A stretch of 15,280 nt of DNA, taken from assembly GCA_947383875.1 (NCBI GenBank), contig CANDEX010000035.1:1-15280 (forward strand), written 5' to 3'. This document shows positions 1-7,550 of the stretch, piece after piece. The translations under genes were made by a program, and so were the position numbers. This DNA is from an uncultured Azospirillum sp. (GTDB lineage Bacteria; Pseudomonadota; Alphaproteobacteria; RF32; CAG-239). Numbering within the stretch: position 1 is the stretch's first letter; every line of letters starts with the position of its first letter. The notes beneath the pieces were generated by a model that saw only the letters and a program-made list of their open reading frames with translations, made no database searches and had not been told where the DNA came from.

Positions 1-123
1 AGCGTGCCGCGGTTGCCGCGCAATTCGTTGCCACAGGCATAACTGCCCAGACGCGCCGATTACCTGACCTGAAACGCTGCTGCTTCCGGAAGCAGAATCT
101 TGATTTTCTGCATCATCGGCCAT
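1..123 (-). CDS. Start of an unidentified gene, 3' end beyond window
   Basis: Five bases after the PilP-like gene stops, an ATG at 123 opens a frame that stays open for 41 codons to the window edge. An AGGT about eight bases upstream could serve as ribosome site; it overlaps the previous stop. The N-terminus (MADDAENQDSASGSSSVSG) is acidic and Ser/Gly-rich with no signal peptide, which would suit a cytoplasmic protein. In IncI-type pilus operons the gene after pilP is the assembly ATPase pilQ, so an ATPase is one possibility, but nothing in these 41 residues proves it. Frame +1 of the same strand is interrupted by a stop, so this frame is preferred. The frame beyond the edge is unknown. Confidence 0.35.
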   Translation of the reverse strand, partial: MADDAENQDSASGSSSVSGQVIGASGQLCLWQRIARQPRHA

Positions 124-128
124 CTTTT

Positions 129-1622
129 TTACCTGATAAACATTCCTTCGCGCAAGCTAGGTAATCCCTGAGTAATATTAAGAGACGGCAAAGGCTCAAG
201 ACTGTCTTCATCATCATCACCGGGCATAGGTGTCATACTTTTACCCATCGGCAGCTTCATTGCTTTAACTGGTTCTCTATCCAGAATACCACCTGCAGCG
301 AAGTATAAATAATCTTTTGAACCTTTATTGTCAGCGCGAATATAGGTTTGTGTAATTTCTTCAACCGTATGACCGCTTTGCAAAACGGTTCCTTTTTGAA
401 CCATAAAGGATGAACCGCTTTTGTTAATCAGCTTAGCTGCCAGCTCATCGCCTTGACCGCTGATTTCCATAATAGCATATTCATCGGAAAGTTTTTGTTG
501 TTTGTTTTCCGGTGATTTACCGTCAACCGAGGCAAACGGATTGGCTTTATCAGCGTTCTTTTGGTTGTTTTCCTCTTCTCGGGCTGTTTTTTCAGCTTCC
601 AAACGAGACTTCAATATTGAAATCTGTGTCTGTAAGTTAGCCAGTTCTCTGCTGTAATTCTTTTTTGCCGTTTCTGCGGCATCCGCTGCTTTGTTGGCCA
701 TTTGAGCCAGATGATTGAGTTTCATTTTAAAGTTTTTAACCAAATTATCCCGATCTTCTTCACCTTTAATGATTTCGGCATAAAGCTTGGTGTTATTATC
801 AATCCATTTCTGATTGGTTGTCAGCATTTCGGCTTTATAGGCGTTAACAATGCTTTCCTGGCGCAGTTTTTCAAGAGTAATACTCAGGGCTTTCAGCTTC
901 TGTTCTTCAATCAGGAGTTTGCGTTCCTGCTCTTTTTCCCATTCGATTCTCTTCCGTTCTTTTTCCTGTTCTTTTTCTTTCAGGTCATCAATGGCCTGCT
1001 GACGAGCGGCTTTCATTGCTGCTATTTCATTTTTTATTTTCTCACGTCTTAATTCCAAAGTAAGCAAGCTGGTTTGCTTTTCAATGTCAGACATTTGATT
1101 AAACAATTCATTGTCAACCTGCGATAATAATGCCTCGCCGAAATTGTTGCTTTCAGGCATGGTTGCCTGCGGACGGAAGCCCATTCCGGGTAAACCTGCA
1201 CCCGGTACGGCGGCATTCTCGCCGGGAAGAGCTGCAGAGACCCCGCCGCCTAAAGGACTGTTATTCAAGTCAATAGGAGCCGTATCATTATTTGCATTAG
1301 GAAGCGATAGACCGCCGGCAGGCAAATCCGAATCTCCGTATTGATCTGTAGCACCATTGTCCAACGGGATAGCTGTGTCTTCATCGTTATTCAAGGCAAG
1401 GGGTGCGCCGGTATTTGTTTCAGCATCCAAAGAAGGCGGAGTAAGAAGAGCACTGTCGTCTGCGTTGTCATTCAGTGAAATTTCATTAGGAATAGCACCG
1501 GCATTATTATCGGCGGCTTCTGCATCCAAAGGAAGTAAGGCAATAGCCTGTTGGCTGCTCATCACTGAGATAATCAGTGCCAGAGCTGCAGTGCCCAAAC
1601 TGTTTCTGATCTTAAAATACAT
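129..1622 (-). CDS. PilP-like periplasmic protein with long coiled coil
   Basis: A predicted 497-aa exported protein. The start at 1622 is chosen because GGGAG lies six bases upstream and a clean signal peptide follows (MYFKIRNSLGTAALAL..., cleavage near QQAIA, residue 28). The frame is open further upstream to 1664 but without a signal sequence in the right place. Residues 30-165 are low-complexity Asn/Asp/Pro/Gly. Residues about 170-355 are a highly charged coiled coil (EKEQEKERKRIEWEKEQER). Residues about 380-445 have the pattern of the small PilP domain: ISGQGDELAAKL, then VQKGTVLQSGHTVEEI, then YLYFAAGG. The tail is acidic. IncI PilP proteins are only around 150 residues, so this one is greatly enlarged by inserted sequence in front of the domain. 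It overlaps the 3' end of pilO by 11 bases, so translation is probably coupled. Likely role: periplasmic connector of the pilus or secretion machine. PilP assignment is by pattern and position. Confidence 0.6.
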   Translation of the reverse strand: MYFKIRNSLGTAALALIISVMSSQQAIALLPLDAEAADNNAGAIPNEISLNDNADDSALLTPPSLDAETNTGAPLALNNDEDTAIPLDNGATDQYGDSDLPAGGLSLPNANNDTAPIDLNNSPLGGGVSAALPGENAAVPGAGLPGMGFRPQATMPESNNFGEALLSQVDNELFNQMSDIEKQTSLLTLELRREKIKNEIAAMKAARQQAIDDLKEKEQEKERKRIEWEKEQERKLLIEEQKLKALSITLEKLRQESIVNAYKAEMLTTNQKWIDNNTKLYAEIIKGEEDRDNLVKNFKMKLNHLAQMANKAADAAETAKKNYSRELANLQTQISILKSRLEAEKTAREEENNQKNADKANPFASVDGKSPENKQQKLSDEYAIMEISGQGDELAAKLINKSGSSFMVQKGTVLQSGHTVEEITQTYIRADNKGSKDYLYFAAGGILDREPVKAMKLPMGKSMTPMPGDDDEDSLEPLPSLNITQGLPSLREGMFIR

Positions 1623-2886
1623 AGATTGCTCCCTCATAATGCCATATCTTGGAGTTAACGTCATATTTTATATTATTAATCTCAAGTCCTGAAAATTTTG
1701 TTAATAATTTATTCCATACGGTCGGATTTTGCACAGAATCAAAGCTAAATTGCACTGAACGATACACATTGTTCCGTGGAGATGTATATGAAAAACTGTT
1801 CAGATTAATATCCTGACCAATTGATTGAAACATATTATTCAACACATTTTTGAGGTCAATGTCATAATATTGCGGTGGTGACGAAACAATATCAACCTTA
1901 TTCAACGGTACCGAAACCATCATTGTCCGTCCGTCATCAGAAATTGATTTTCCGGAGAAATTAACCCCTGACTTATTTAATGCTTTATCTATCCAGCTGA
2001 TACGCCCGACATCTCTGCTCCAAAATGTTGTAACCCCCTCAGGACCGCAGGATAATCCACCGATAACCCACCCCGGAGGCATAATCCGAATAAGCGCATT
2101 AATACCCTCACGGCATTGCAGCATAACATCTGATGCGTTTTTCAGTTGCTCCCATGGTTTAATTTCAGGCGGCTCTTCTACCGGTTTGACGACTTTAGGC
2201 TGCACCGGAGCAATAATCGGCTTTGACGGCGGGCTGAGTAAGCTGCTGATGATACTGGACAACAACCAAAAGCCGATAATACCGGAAACCGCAATAACCG
2301 CTACCAGCTTTGTTCCGCGTAAAGCTTTAATCTTTTGCAGTTTATTTTTGGTGCCGCGTTGCAGCAGCTTTGCCAAATCGGGATACTCTGTTTCTTCAAT
2401 TTCCCATTCCGGCGGAGCAATTTTTCGTCCCCAGTCTGGCACTGCCAGCATAGACATAAACTGATTCTTAGCATCTTCTTCATTCAAGAAGAGCATATCA
2501 CCGTCAGAAAGGATAATATCGTTACGGACACAGGTATACCACCAGCCGTTTTGAACCTTGAAAACCCCGACAAAAGATGAGCGGTCAGACAATGCCGTTG
2601 CCAAAGAAACAGCAGCCGCTAATTGTCCGGGTTTATATCCCTCATGAGAAACACAAATACCAAATTGCGGTGCTTTTCCGGGTTTGATACAAAAAAGGTC
2701 TGCTCCTTCAAGAACGCCGGCCGACGCTTCTTCAACTTCGGTATACGGATCATCCTTGTTTTGTAAAGGCTGCCAGAACAGGCTGGTCGCATAGGATGAA
2801 CCTTCGATGTTTATCTCCGTTCCCCAGGAACGGTTTACATTCGAATCATAATCCTGATCTTGAAATTTTGCGTCTTCCAGCACCAT
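1612..2886 (-). CDS. pilO: PilO-type pilin accessory protein, inner membrane
   Basis: A 424-aa protein with no signal peptide. An N-terminal cytoplasmic domain of about 190 residues (with paired Trp, NGWWYTCVRND near 113-123) is followed by one transmembrane helix at about 193-217 (LVAVIAVSGIIGFWLL), a Pro-rich linker (PVQPKVVKPVEEPPEIKP) and a periplasmic domain to the end. This bitopic layout is that of the IncI-type PilO pilin accessory family, which links the cytoplasmic pilus ATPase and platform to the secretin side. It lies between the secretin gene and the PilP-like gene, as in IncI pil operons. The start ATG at 2886 has AGGA nine bases upstream and is 12 bases after the secretin stop. 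The 3' end overlaps the next gene by 11 bases. Confidence 0.75.
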   Translation of the reverse strand: MVLEDAKFQDQDYDSNVNRSWGTEINIEGSSYATSLFWQPLQNKDDPYTEVEEASAGVLEGADLFCIKPGKAPQFGICVSHEGYKPGQLAAAVSLATALSDRSSFVGVFKVQNGWWYTCVRNDIILSDGDMLFLNEEDAKNQFMSMLAVPDWGRKIAPPEWEIEETEYPDLAKLLQRGTKNKLQKIKALRGTKLVAVIAVSGIIGFWLLSSIISSLLSPPSKPIIAPVQPKVVKPVEEPPEIKPWEQLKNASDVMLQCREGINALIRIMPPGWVIGGLSCGPEGVTTFWSRDVGRISWIDKALNKSGVNFSGKSISDDGRTMMVSVPLNKVDIVSSPPQYYDIDLKNVLNNMFQSIGQDINLNSFSYTSPRNNVYRSVQFSFDSVQNPTVWNKLLTKFSGLEINNIKYDVNSKIWHYEGAIYVF

Positions 2887-2898
2887 TCTTTTTATCCT

Positions 2899-4512
2899 TT
2901 AGCCTTTCATTCTGGATTCAGGTGACAGCGGTGAATCTAAAACCACCGGCGTCAGAATAATAACCAAAATGCTTCTCTTCTTGCCAGCAACTGCCGTTCC
3001 GCCAAGCAGTGAGTTGTTAGCCGAGCCGACACCTGATTTTTCGCTTGAATTTTCAACGCGTTCATAGCCGGTCAAAACCAGAGACTGTCCAGACTTCATC
3101 GCTACTTCTTGTGTAAAGCCGCGAGATTCGATAATCGGGTTTTGAATATATTGTCCGCTGGAGCCGCTGCCTGAACCGCTTCCGTCATCAAGATTAACTT
3201 TTTCCAAAGAAATCAAATCAGACAAAGTCAAATTAAACATTAACATTAAACGACCATGCTCCAGAATACGGGGCAAAACATCCATCGTGAAACCTGTTTC
3301 GATTTCTTCTGTCTCTGTCGAAACATCATAGTAACTGGCATCGCCGCCACTATTCGTTTTGGTGATTTCAGAAATGTAATTTTGTTTGCGAACCACCTGA
3401 ATCGGTGCCGGTTTGTTATTAAGCGTTGTCACTGTTCCGCTGGTAATCAGGTTGGTTGTTCCTTGGGTTGACAAAGCTTGCAAAGCTCCTTGAACCGTAA
3501 CATTACCGGGAAGCAGCGTCATTGTCAGGTTATTGGTGACATCGCCACCCAAGCCCCCGGCAATACTTGAAATACCGATGCTTTCGCCATTGGCTCTCCA
3601 CAAAGCAGATAAATCCAACCCATATTGGTCACTGTCTTCAATACTGACTTGCAGAACCTTGACGCTGATAGCGACCTGACGAGACAAACGAGCGTTCTGC
3701 TCATTAATATATTTTGCAACTTTTTGAATATCATGCGGTGTTGCCGTTACGGAAATAGTCCCGCTGGAAGGATCCATCGTATATTTGGCTTCTTTGTCCA
3801 GCATATTTTTAATGGAATCTTCAATATTTTTCCAGAAATCCATTTTTGTGCTGCTTTGCAATGAAATTGAAGACGAACCGCCTGAACCGGAAGCCGAACC
3901 GCCGACATTGACGGAAACTTGCGGACTGGTTGGTAGTGTATAAAGAACGAATGTTCTGGTCACATATTTATAGAAGTAAACTTCCTTGCGATCATATTTC
4001 CACCAAATACCGAAACGTGATCCGATTTCATTCAGCAAACCGCTTAACGGTCCCTGATAAGAAACCAGCATTTTACTGGGATCTGTCCAGTCAACGTTGA
4101 TTGATTTGGCATTGGGCTTGTTCTTTGCGCCGTTAGTCAACACTTCTTTTTCAAGATGTGATGCATAGCTGACGCGCAACCCTGTAATTTTGTTAATCAT
4201 ATCGCCGATTTCATAAAGCGTAATCGGACGATTGCTGATTAAGGTAACGCCGTCTTTACCCTCAAGGTAAGACGGAATGGGCTGACCTTCATATTCAATC
4301 TGACTGGTGTCACCGAGCCAAATATCATTTTTAACCTTTACAACGTCATCATTGATAGGTTTGTCAGGAATTTTAGCCGTTTCTTTAAGCTGCGTTGTTG
4401 CTTCGACTTCACGGTCAATGGTTGCATCCATTTTAGTTGACAGCGAACAGGAACCCGCAATAACGGCCATTAACGCGCCTAAGCTGTATTTGGTAATCTT
4501 ATTCATAAGCAT
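2899..4512 (-). CDS. pilN: PilN-type lipoprotein secretin (outer-membrane channel)
   Basis: A 537-aa secretin of the type IVb pilus PilN family. The start at 4512 is favoured because GGAGG sits six bases upstream; ATGs at 4518 and 4506 also fit the frame. A lipoprotein signal ends at Cys22 (AVIAGSC). An N0/N1-like region follows (ISNRPITLYEIGDMINKITG near 92-111; WTDPSKMLVSYQGPLSGLL) and a Gly/Ser-rich loop. The secretin core begins around residue 278 with RQVAISVKVLQVSIED and QYGLDLSALW, and ends with the family C-terminal signature SGQSLVLTGYE and RSILVIILTPVVLD. A second Gly/Ser loop (GSGSGSGSSG) interrupts the core. The gene overlaps the end of the pilL-like gene by 14 bases, pointing to coupled translation. 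It should form the multimeric outer-membrane pore for a pilus or pseudopilus. Confidence 0.9.
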   Translation of the reverse strand: MLMNKITKYSLGALMAVIAGSCSLSTKMDATIDREVEATTQLKETAKIPDKPINDDVVKVKNDIWLGDTSQIEYEGQPIPSYLEGKDGVTLISNRPITLYEIGDMINKITGLRVSYASHLEKEVLTNGAKNKPNAKSINVDWTDPSKMLVSYQGPLSGLLNEIGSRFGIWWKYDRKEVYFYKYVTRTFVLYTLPTSPQVSVNVGGSASGSGGSSSISLQSSTKMDFWKNIEDSIKNMLDKEAKYTMDPSSGTISVTATPHDIQKVAKYINEQNARLSRQVAISVKVLQVSIEDSDQYGLDLSALWRANGESIGISSIAGGLGGDVTNNLTMTLLPGNVTVQGALQALSTQGTTNLITSGTVTTLNNKPAPIQVVRKQNYISEITKTNSGGDASYYDVSTETEEIETGFTMDVLPRILEHGRLMLMFNLTLSDLISLEKVNLDDGSGSGSGSSGQYIQNPIIESRGFTQEVAMKSGQSLVLTGYERVENSSEKSGVGSANNSLLGGTAVAGKKRSILVIILTPVVLDSPLSPESRMKG

Positions 4513-5164
4513 TCTCATCCTCCATGGTCTCAACAACTAAGACGCGGTTTCCTTTATAAAAAGTAGCAATCGGTGCCGGCCGAGCTCTGGCAAAAGCGCG
4601 GATTAAAGCGGAACTGACATCTGCGAAACGTCCGCGGAACATTGCGCCGGCGGTCAGCGTATAGTTACGATTGGAATTCCAAATCAAACGCCAGCCTGAA
4701 CGTTCGCTCCACTCTGTCAGCAGTTCTTTCAGGGTTTGTCCTTCTTCAGCTAACCAATCCTCAACCGGATCTTCTGCATTATATTCACTGCTGCTGTTTG
4801 ATTTTCCGGTATCGTTTTCTCTGATTTCTTCTTCGTAATCAATAACTTCGCTGTCAATGCTGGGCGGAATAGCTGCAGACATATTGCTTCCTGCGCCGCC
4901 GTCAACAATATTCTGGTCACGCGGCGTTCTTTCGCCATATTCGCGATAATCGGCAGCGGTTCTGGTATAATTGACAAATTCACTATCCTGCATACCGTTA
5001 GCCGGCTGCATAACATTGTTGTTTTCAGTGCAGACTTTATTGCCGTTAGCATCACACTCAACGGCTTCAGGCGGAAGGTCAACCGGATGACTTAAAGTTC
5101 CCATGCAGCCGGCAATGGCAAACAACCCCGCTAATCCGGCGGTCAGCCGAAATTTTATGCTCAT
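4499..5164 (-). CDS. pilL: PilL/TcpQ-type lipoprotein
   Basis: A 221-aa predicted lipoprotein. The frame is open to 5257, but the ATG at 5164 is preferred: AGGA lies upstream and it begins a textbook lipoprotein signal (MSIKFRLTAGLAGLFAIAGC, acylated Cys20). An ATG ten codons upstream remains possible. The middle is acidic and disordered-looking. Residues about 137-214 resemble the TcpQ/PilL C-terminal domain: WLAEEGQTLKELLTEWSER, GWRLIWNSNRNYTL, then a hydrophobic alternating stretch (IATFYKGNRVLVVE). TcpQ and PilL proteins help the cognate secretin reach and assemble in the outer membrane, and this gene directly precedes and overlaps the secretin gene, which fits. IncI PilL is usually longer; here the first gene of the block may supply the missing part. 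A promoter candidate lies 41-70 bases upstream. Confidence 0.72.
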   Translation of the reverse strand: MSIKFRLTAGLAGLFAIAGCMGTLSHPVDLPPEAVECDANGNKVCTENNNVMQPANGMQDSEFVNYTRTAADYREYGERTPRDQNIVDGGAGSNMSAAIPPSIDSEVIDYEEEIRENDTGKSNSSSEYNAEDPVEDWLAEEGQTLKELLTEWSERSGWRLIWNSNRNYTLTAGAMFRGRFADVSSALIRAFARARPAPIATFYKGNRVLVVETMEDENAYE

Positions 5165-5204
5165 ATTAATCGTTCCTAAGCTGTGTTTTGTCATATTTTT
5201 ACCT

Positions 5205-5233
5205 ATCATACATATTGAAAAATAAATAATCAA
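5205..5233 (-). promoter_or_regulatory. Candidate internal promoter before pilL-like gene
   Basis: Read on the minus strand, TTGATT (5233-5228) and TATGAT (5210-5205) are separated by exactly 17 bases. This is a good sigma-70-type pair in the 96-base gap between the OmpA-like gene and the chosen pilL start. It would allow pilL-N-O-P to be expressed apart from the first gene. It is predicted from the hexamers only. Confidence 0.45.
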
Positions 5234-5260
5234 GCGGAAGCAGATACTTATTACCAAGGC

Positions 5261-7156
5261 TTACCAGGCTTTGTAATAATCCTGCCACTCATTATTTTCC
5301 TTTATGCCTCCGTTAGTGTCGTTGTTTAGTCTTACCGTCCGAATAATGAACGAGTTAGGTTCGCGCGTTGTGAATACCGTTTTAATTTTACGATAGTCTA
5401 CGCCGTTATTGGTTAATATATTGTGTAACAAATTCAACCGTTTCTGTTGTAGTTGATATGAGCTGGCACCGTCTATTCTGATTTCCAGTCCGGCATTGTT
5501 GTCTTCAATAGTCTTGTTGGCAAAAGCCTGAAGCCACTTCAGGGTTACGCCGGAGATTTCTGCGCGGTTCGGTTGGAAGGCCAGTCTGATTTCAGTGGGT
5601 AGAATTTTTCCGGTGGCGGGTTTGGTGCGCTTTTTGCCTGTGAATTTGTTGATAAAACTCGGGAGTGTTCCTTCGTTATCATTATTGTCTGCTTGCTTGG
5701 CGTTGTCATCTTTGCTGAAAATTGAAGTGATACTTTTCAGAAGCCCTTTACCGTCTGTTTTGTCTGAGGGTAAAGTAGTCTGTTGAGGCTGGAAAGAAGG
5801 CTTGTCAGCGAGCAGGTTTTCCTGTTCGATAAGTTGTTGTTCAATTTCCTTATCTTGTTCTGAAGCCACCAATTGCGGTGTCAGATTGGGGTCATTCAGT
5901 ATTTCTTCGGGAATGGGGATGAGCAGGTTTTTGACAACTTGCGCTGCCAGTTTGACGTCTTGATTGTCATTAGCCTGCTTTTCTGTCTCCAGAGCTTTCT
6001 TAATTTTTTGATTGTCGGCATTTTGATAATATTTTTTCTTAGCCGTTTGTCTGTTGCGTTGATGTCCGGTTCCCTTGGCTGCAATCCATGTACTGTCTTC
6101 GTTGTTTTTTTGAGCCATTGTTTGCCAGCCGGCAGGCTTTTCTTTGTCGGCTTTGGGAGGGTTTGCGCCTTCTTCCATGCTGCGAATGCTGGCTTTACCT
6201 GTCAGCATGGCCAATTTATTGTCGTCAGGGGAGTGTGCGACTTTCGCTTCGGCTGTTTGAACGGGAGCGAAGTCGTCTTTTTGTAAGGGGATAAGTAAGT
6301 TTTCCGGTTCTCCCGAAAGGTTGTTTTGTTCTTTTGCGACGGAAGTTGGCGGGAGTGTATCAGGGTTTTGTGCTGCCTTGGCAATTTTAAATGTCGGCGG
6401 CAAAACAACATCCTCTTCGTCAGAAGTGTCGTCTTCTGGGGTAATTTCATCGTCGGGAACAGCGGCCAATAAACGCGGTTCTTCATCCGGTGTGGTTGTG
6501 GCAAGAGGTTCCGGGGTGGATGTCTCTTCTGCCTGAGGCTTTGTAGCGGTGCTTTCCAGCGGAATATCTGTTTGCGCCAAAACCTCCGCAGTGTCTGCGG
6601 CGGTTTTCTTTAACCTTTGAGCGATTTTCTGTTCATTCGGCCGTATAATCTGAACGTGAGCCTGCACAATCTTGCTGCTGAACGGAGATAACAGTTCTTG
6701 GTCATCTATCGTATCTGCGGGAAGTTCCGGTAACTCAATATTTGCGGTTTTTTCGGCTTCCTCGACAGAGACATCTTGAGGAGAATTTATGATGACCTCC
6801 GCATTTGCCGGCGGTGGCGGCGGAAAAGCTCCGGTTTCCGGCTTGGCGGAAAGATTAAATTCAATATCTTTATTGGCAAAAGTGAGGGGAATCAAATCAT
6901 CTTGCGGAAGAGATACCGAAATATCTTCAGCGGAAGCCAAAGGAACGGTCAGAGCAATTTTTTTGATGGGAATAGTCTTGTTTGCCATAGTGTGAGATGG
7001 CATACTCTTAAAAAACAGAGAGATATTTTTGTTGGGAATTTTAATTTCGGCATCAGAGGGTTTGGAGACACTGAAAAACTCCTTGTTTACGGTTAAAATT
7101 GTAAACAAGGACAAAACAAAGCTGCAAACAAATGTTTTTAAACTCGTTTTTCCCAT
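5261..7156 (-). CDS. Envelope protein with disordered linker and OmpA-like C-terminus
   Basis: A 631-aa protein, first gene of the leftward block. A hydrophobic N-terminal segment (residues 9-23, VCSFVLSLFTILTV) acts as signal or anchor. Residues about 80-500 are a Pro-, Glu- and Asp-rich, probably disordered linker (FPPPPPANAE; acidic run near 224-250). A short hydrophobic motif recurs in it: DDLIPL at 86-91, NLLIPL at 286-291, NLLIPI at 410-415. Residues about 523-610 follow the OmpA/MotB peptidoglycan-binding pattern: IRLAFQPNRAEIS, LKWLQAFA, LEIRIDGASS, YQLQQKRLNLL, NNGVDYRKI, ending FIIRTVRL. The usual GHTD becomes GASS, so the peptidoglycan-contacting Asp seems lost while the Arg (R573) remains. 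It may anchor the pilus machine to the cell wall, or supply the N-terminal part of a split PilL. A ribosome site GAGGGG lies 12 bases before the ATG, a rather wide spacing. Confidence 0.6.
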   Translation of the reverse strand: MGKTSLKTFVCSFVLSLFTILTVNKEFFSVSKPSDAEIKIPNKNISLFFKSMPSHTMANKTIPIKKIALTVPLASAEDISVSLPQDDLIPLTFANKDIEFNLSAKPETGAFPPPPPANAEVIINSPQDVSVEEAEKTANIELPELPADTIDDQELLSPFSSKIVQAHVQIIRPNEQKIAQRLKKTAADTAEVLAQTDIPLESTATKPQAEETSTPEPLATTTPDEEPRLLAAVPDDEITPEDDTSDEEDVVLPPTFKIAKAAQNPDTLPPTSVAKEQNNLSGEPENLLIPLQKDDFAPVQTAEAKVAHSPDDNKLAMLTGKASIRSMEEGANPPKADKEKPAGWQTMAQKNNEDSTWIAAKGTGHQRNRQTAKKKYYQNADNQKIKKALETEKQANDNQDVKLAAQVVKNLLIPIPEEILNDPNLTPQLVASEQDKEIEQQLIEQENLLADKPSFQPQQTTLPSDKTDGKGLLKSITSIFSKDDNAKQADNNDNEGTLPSFINKFTGKKRTKPATGKILPTEIRLAFQPNRAEISGVTLKWLQAFANKTIEDNNAGLEIRIDGASSYQLQQKRLNLLHNILTNNGVDYRKIKTVFTTREPNSFIIRTVRLNNDTNGGIKENNEWQDYYKAW

Positions 7157-7179
7157 TAAAAATAAACCCCTCTAAGGCT

Positions 7180-7208
7180 TTGATAATTCAATATGCGACT
7201 CTTGGCAA
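7180..7208 (-). promoter_or_regulatory. Candidate promoter for the leftward Pil block
   Basis: On the minus strand TTGCCA (7208-7203) and TATCAA (7185-7180) are 17 bases apart, putting a transcription start near 7173 and a short leader before the ATG at 7156. The hexamers are near-consensus but unverified. Confidence 0.45.
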
Positions 7209-7257
7209 GCAGATATAATTTTATGCACAAACTTTGAAAAATATTTTTAAATTTCTT

Positions 7258-7291
7258 GACTCCGGAGTCCTTTGTTTGCCCTCTGCAGAGG
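7258..7291. promoter_or_regulatory. Pair of perfect palindromes, possible operators
   Basis: GACTCCGGAGTC (7258-7269) and CCTCTGCAGAGG (7280-7291) are each perfect 12-bp palindromes. Their centres are 22 bp apart, about two helical turns, so proteins bound to both would face the same side. Both contain CTC...GAG half-sites but with different central spacing, so they may be unrelated sites. They lie upstream of both promoter candidates, a position typical of activator or shared operator sites. No regulator gene is present in the window. Confidence 0.35.
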
Positions 7292-7427
7292 CTTTAACAC
7301 ATCAATGACTTGCCTTCTGACATATTTGTTGTCTGTTCTTATTAGAGAAAAATTTACCTTTTCGCGCTAAAAATAAGGTGTTTAGGTTTATTTAACTTCT
7401 GTGAATTTTTTGTTACAGGAGAAAATA

Positions 7428-7472
7428 TTGAGTAAATACAAAGGATTGATAATTTTTGGCATAGTCGTTTAG
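7428..7472 (+). CDS. Possible 14-codon leader ORF
   Basis: A TTG at 7428 follows AGGAG (CAGGAGAAAATATTG, seven bases spacing) and opens the frame MSKYKGLIIFGIVV before TAG. The peptide is basic then hydrophobic, like the beginning of a signal or membrane segment. It could be a leader peptide, the remnant of a decayed gene, or chance. The promoter candidate proposed for virB2 begins inside it, and a transcript from there would not include it. Confidence 0.18.
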   Translation: MSKYKGLIIFGIVV

Positions 7473-7484
7473 GGCTGGTAAAAA
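7456..7484 (+). promoter_or_regulatory. Candidate promoter for the pilin cassette
   Basis: TTGGCA (7456-7461) is followed after 17 bases by TAAAAA (7479-7484), with TG one base before the -10 (TGGTAAAAA), an extended -10 feature. The predicted start is near 7491, about 60 bases before the first pilin ATG. The -10 hexamer is weak. TATAAG at 7504-7509 and 7512-7517 are alternatives without a good -35. Confidence 0.35.
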
Positions 7485-7550
7485 TGTTAAAAATTAGCTA
7501 TCCTATAAGAGTATAAGAAGTTTTGCTAAATAAATTGAAGGAGAAAGATT

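Larger units (their letters stand above)
7157..7550. other. Divergent intergenic control region
   Basis: These 394 bases separate the start codons of the two divergent blocks and hold no full-length gene. They contain one promoter candidate per direction, two perfect 12-bp palindromes at 7258-7291, and a possible 14-codon ORF at 7428-7472. The sequence is AT-rich apart from the two palindromes. A shared regulator could act here on both blocks at once. Confidence 0.7.

Noticed and set aside
1..123. Calling the left-edge gene pilQ from synteny
   Set aside because: Only 41 residues are visible and none shows an ATPase motif.
702..1052. Plus-strand frame of 116 codons rich in Phe and Leu
   Set aside because: It is the antisense image of the coiled-coil Lys/Glu codons of the PilP-like gene; no ribosome site or plausible protein.
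5873..6286. Plus-strand frame of 137 codons within the OmpA-like gene
   Set aside because: Cys/Phe-rich composition typical of a reverse-complement shadow; the minus-strand gene with its domain pattern covers it fully.
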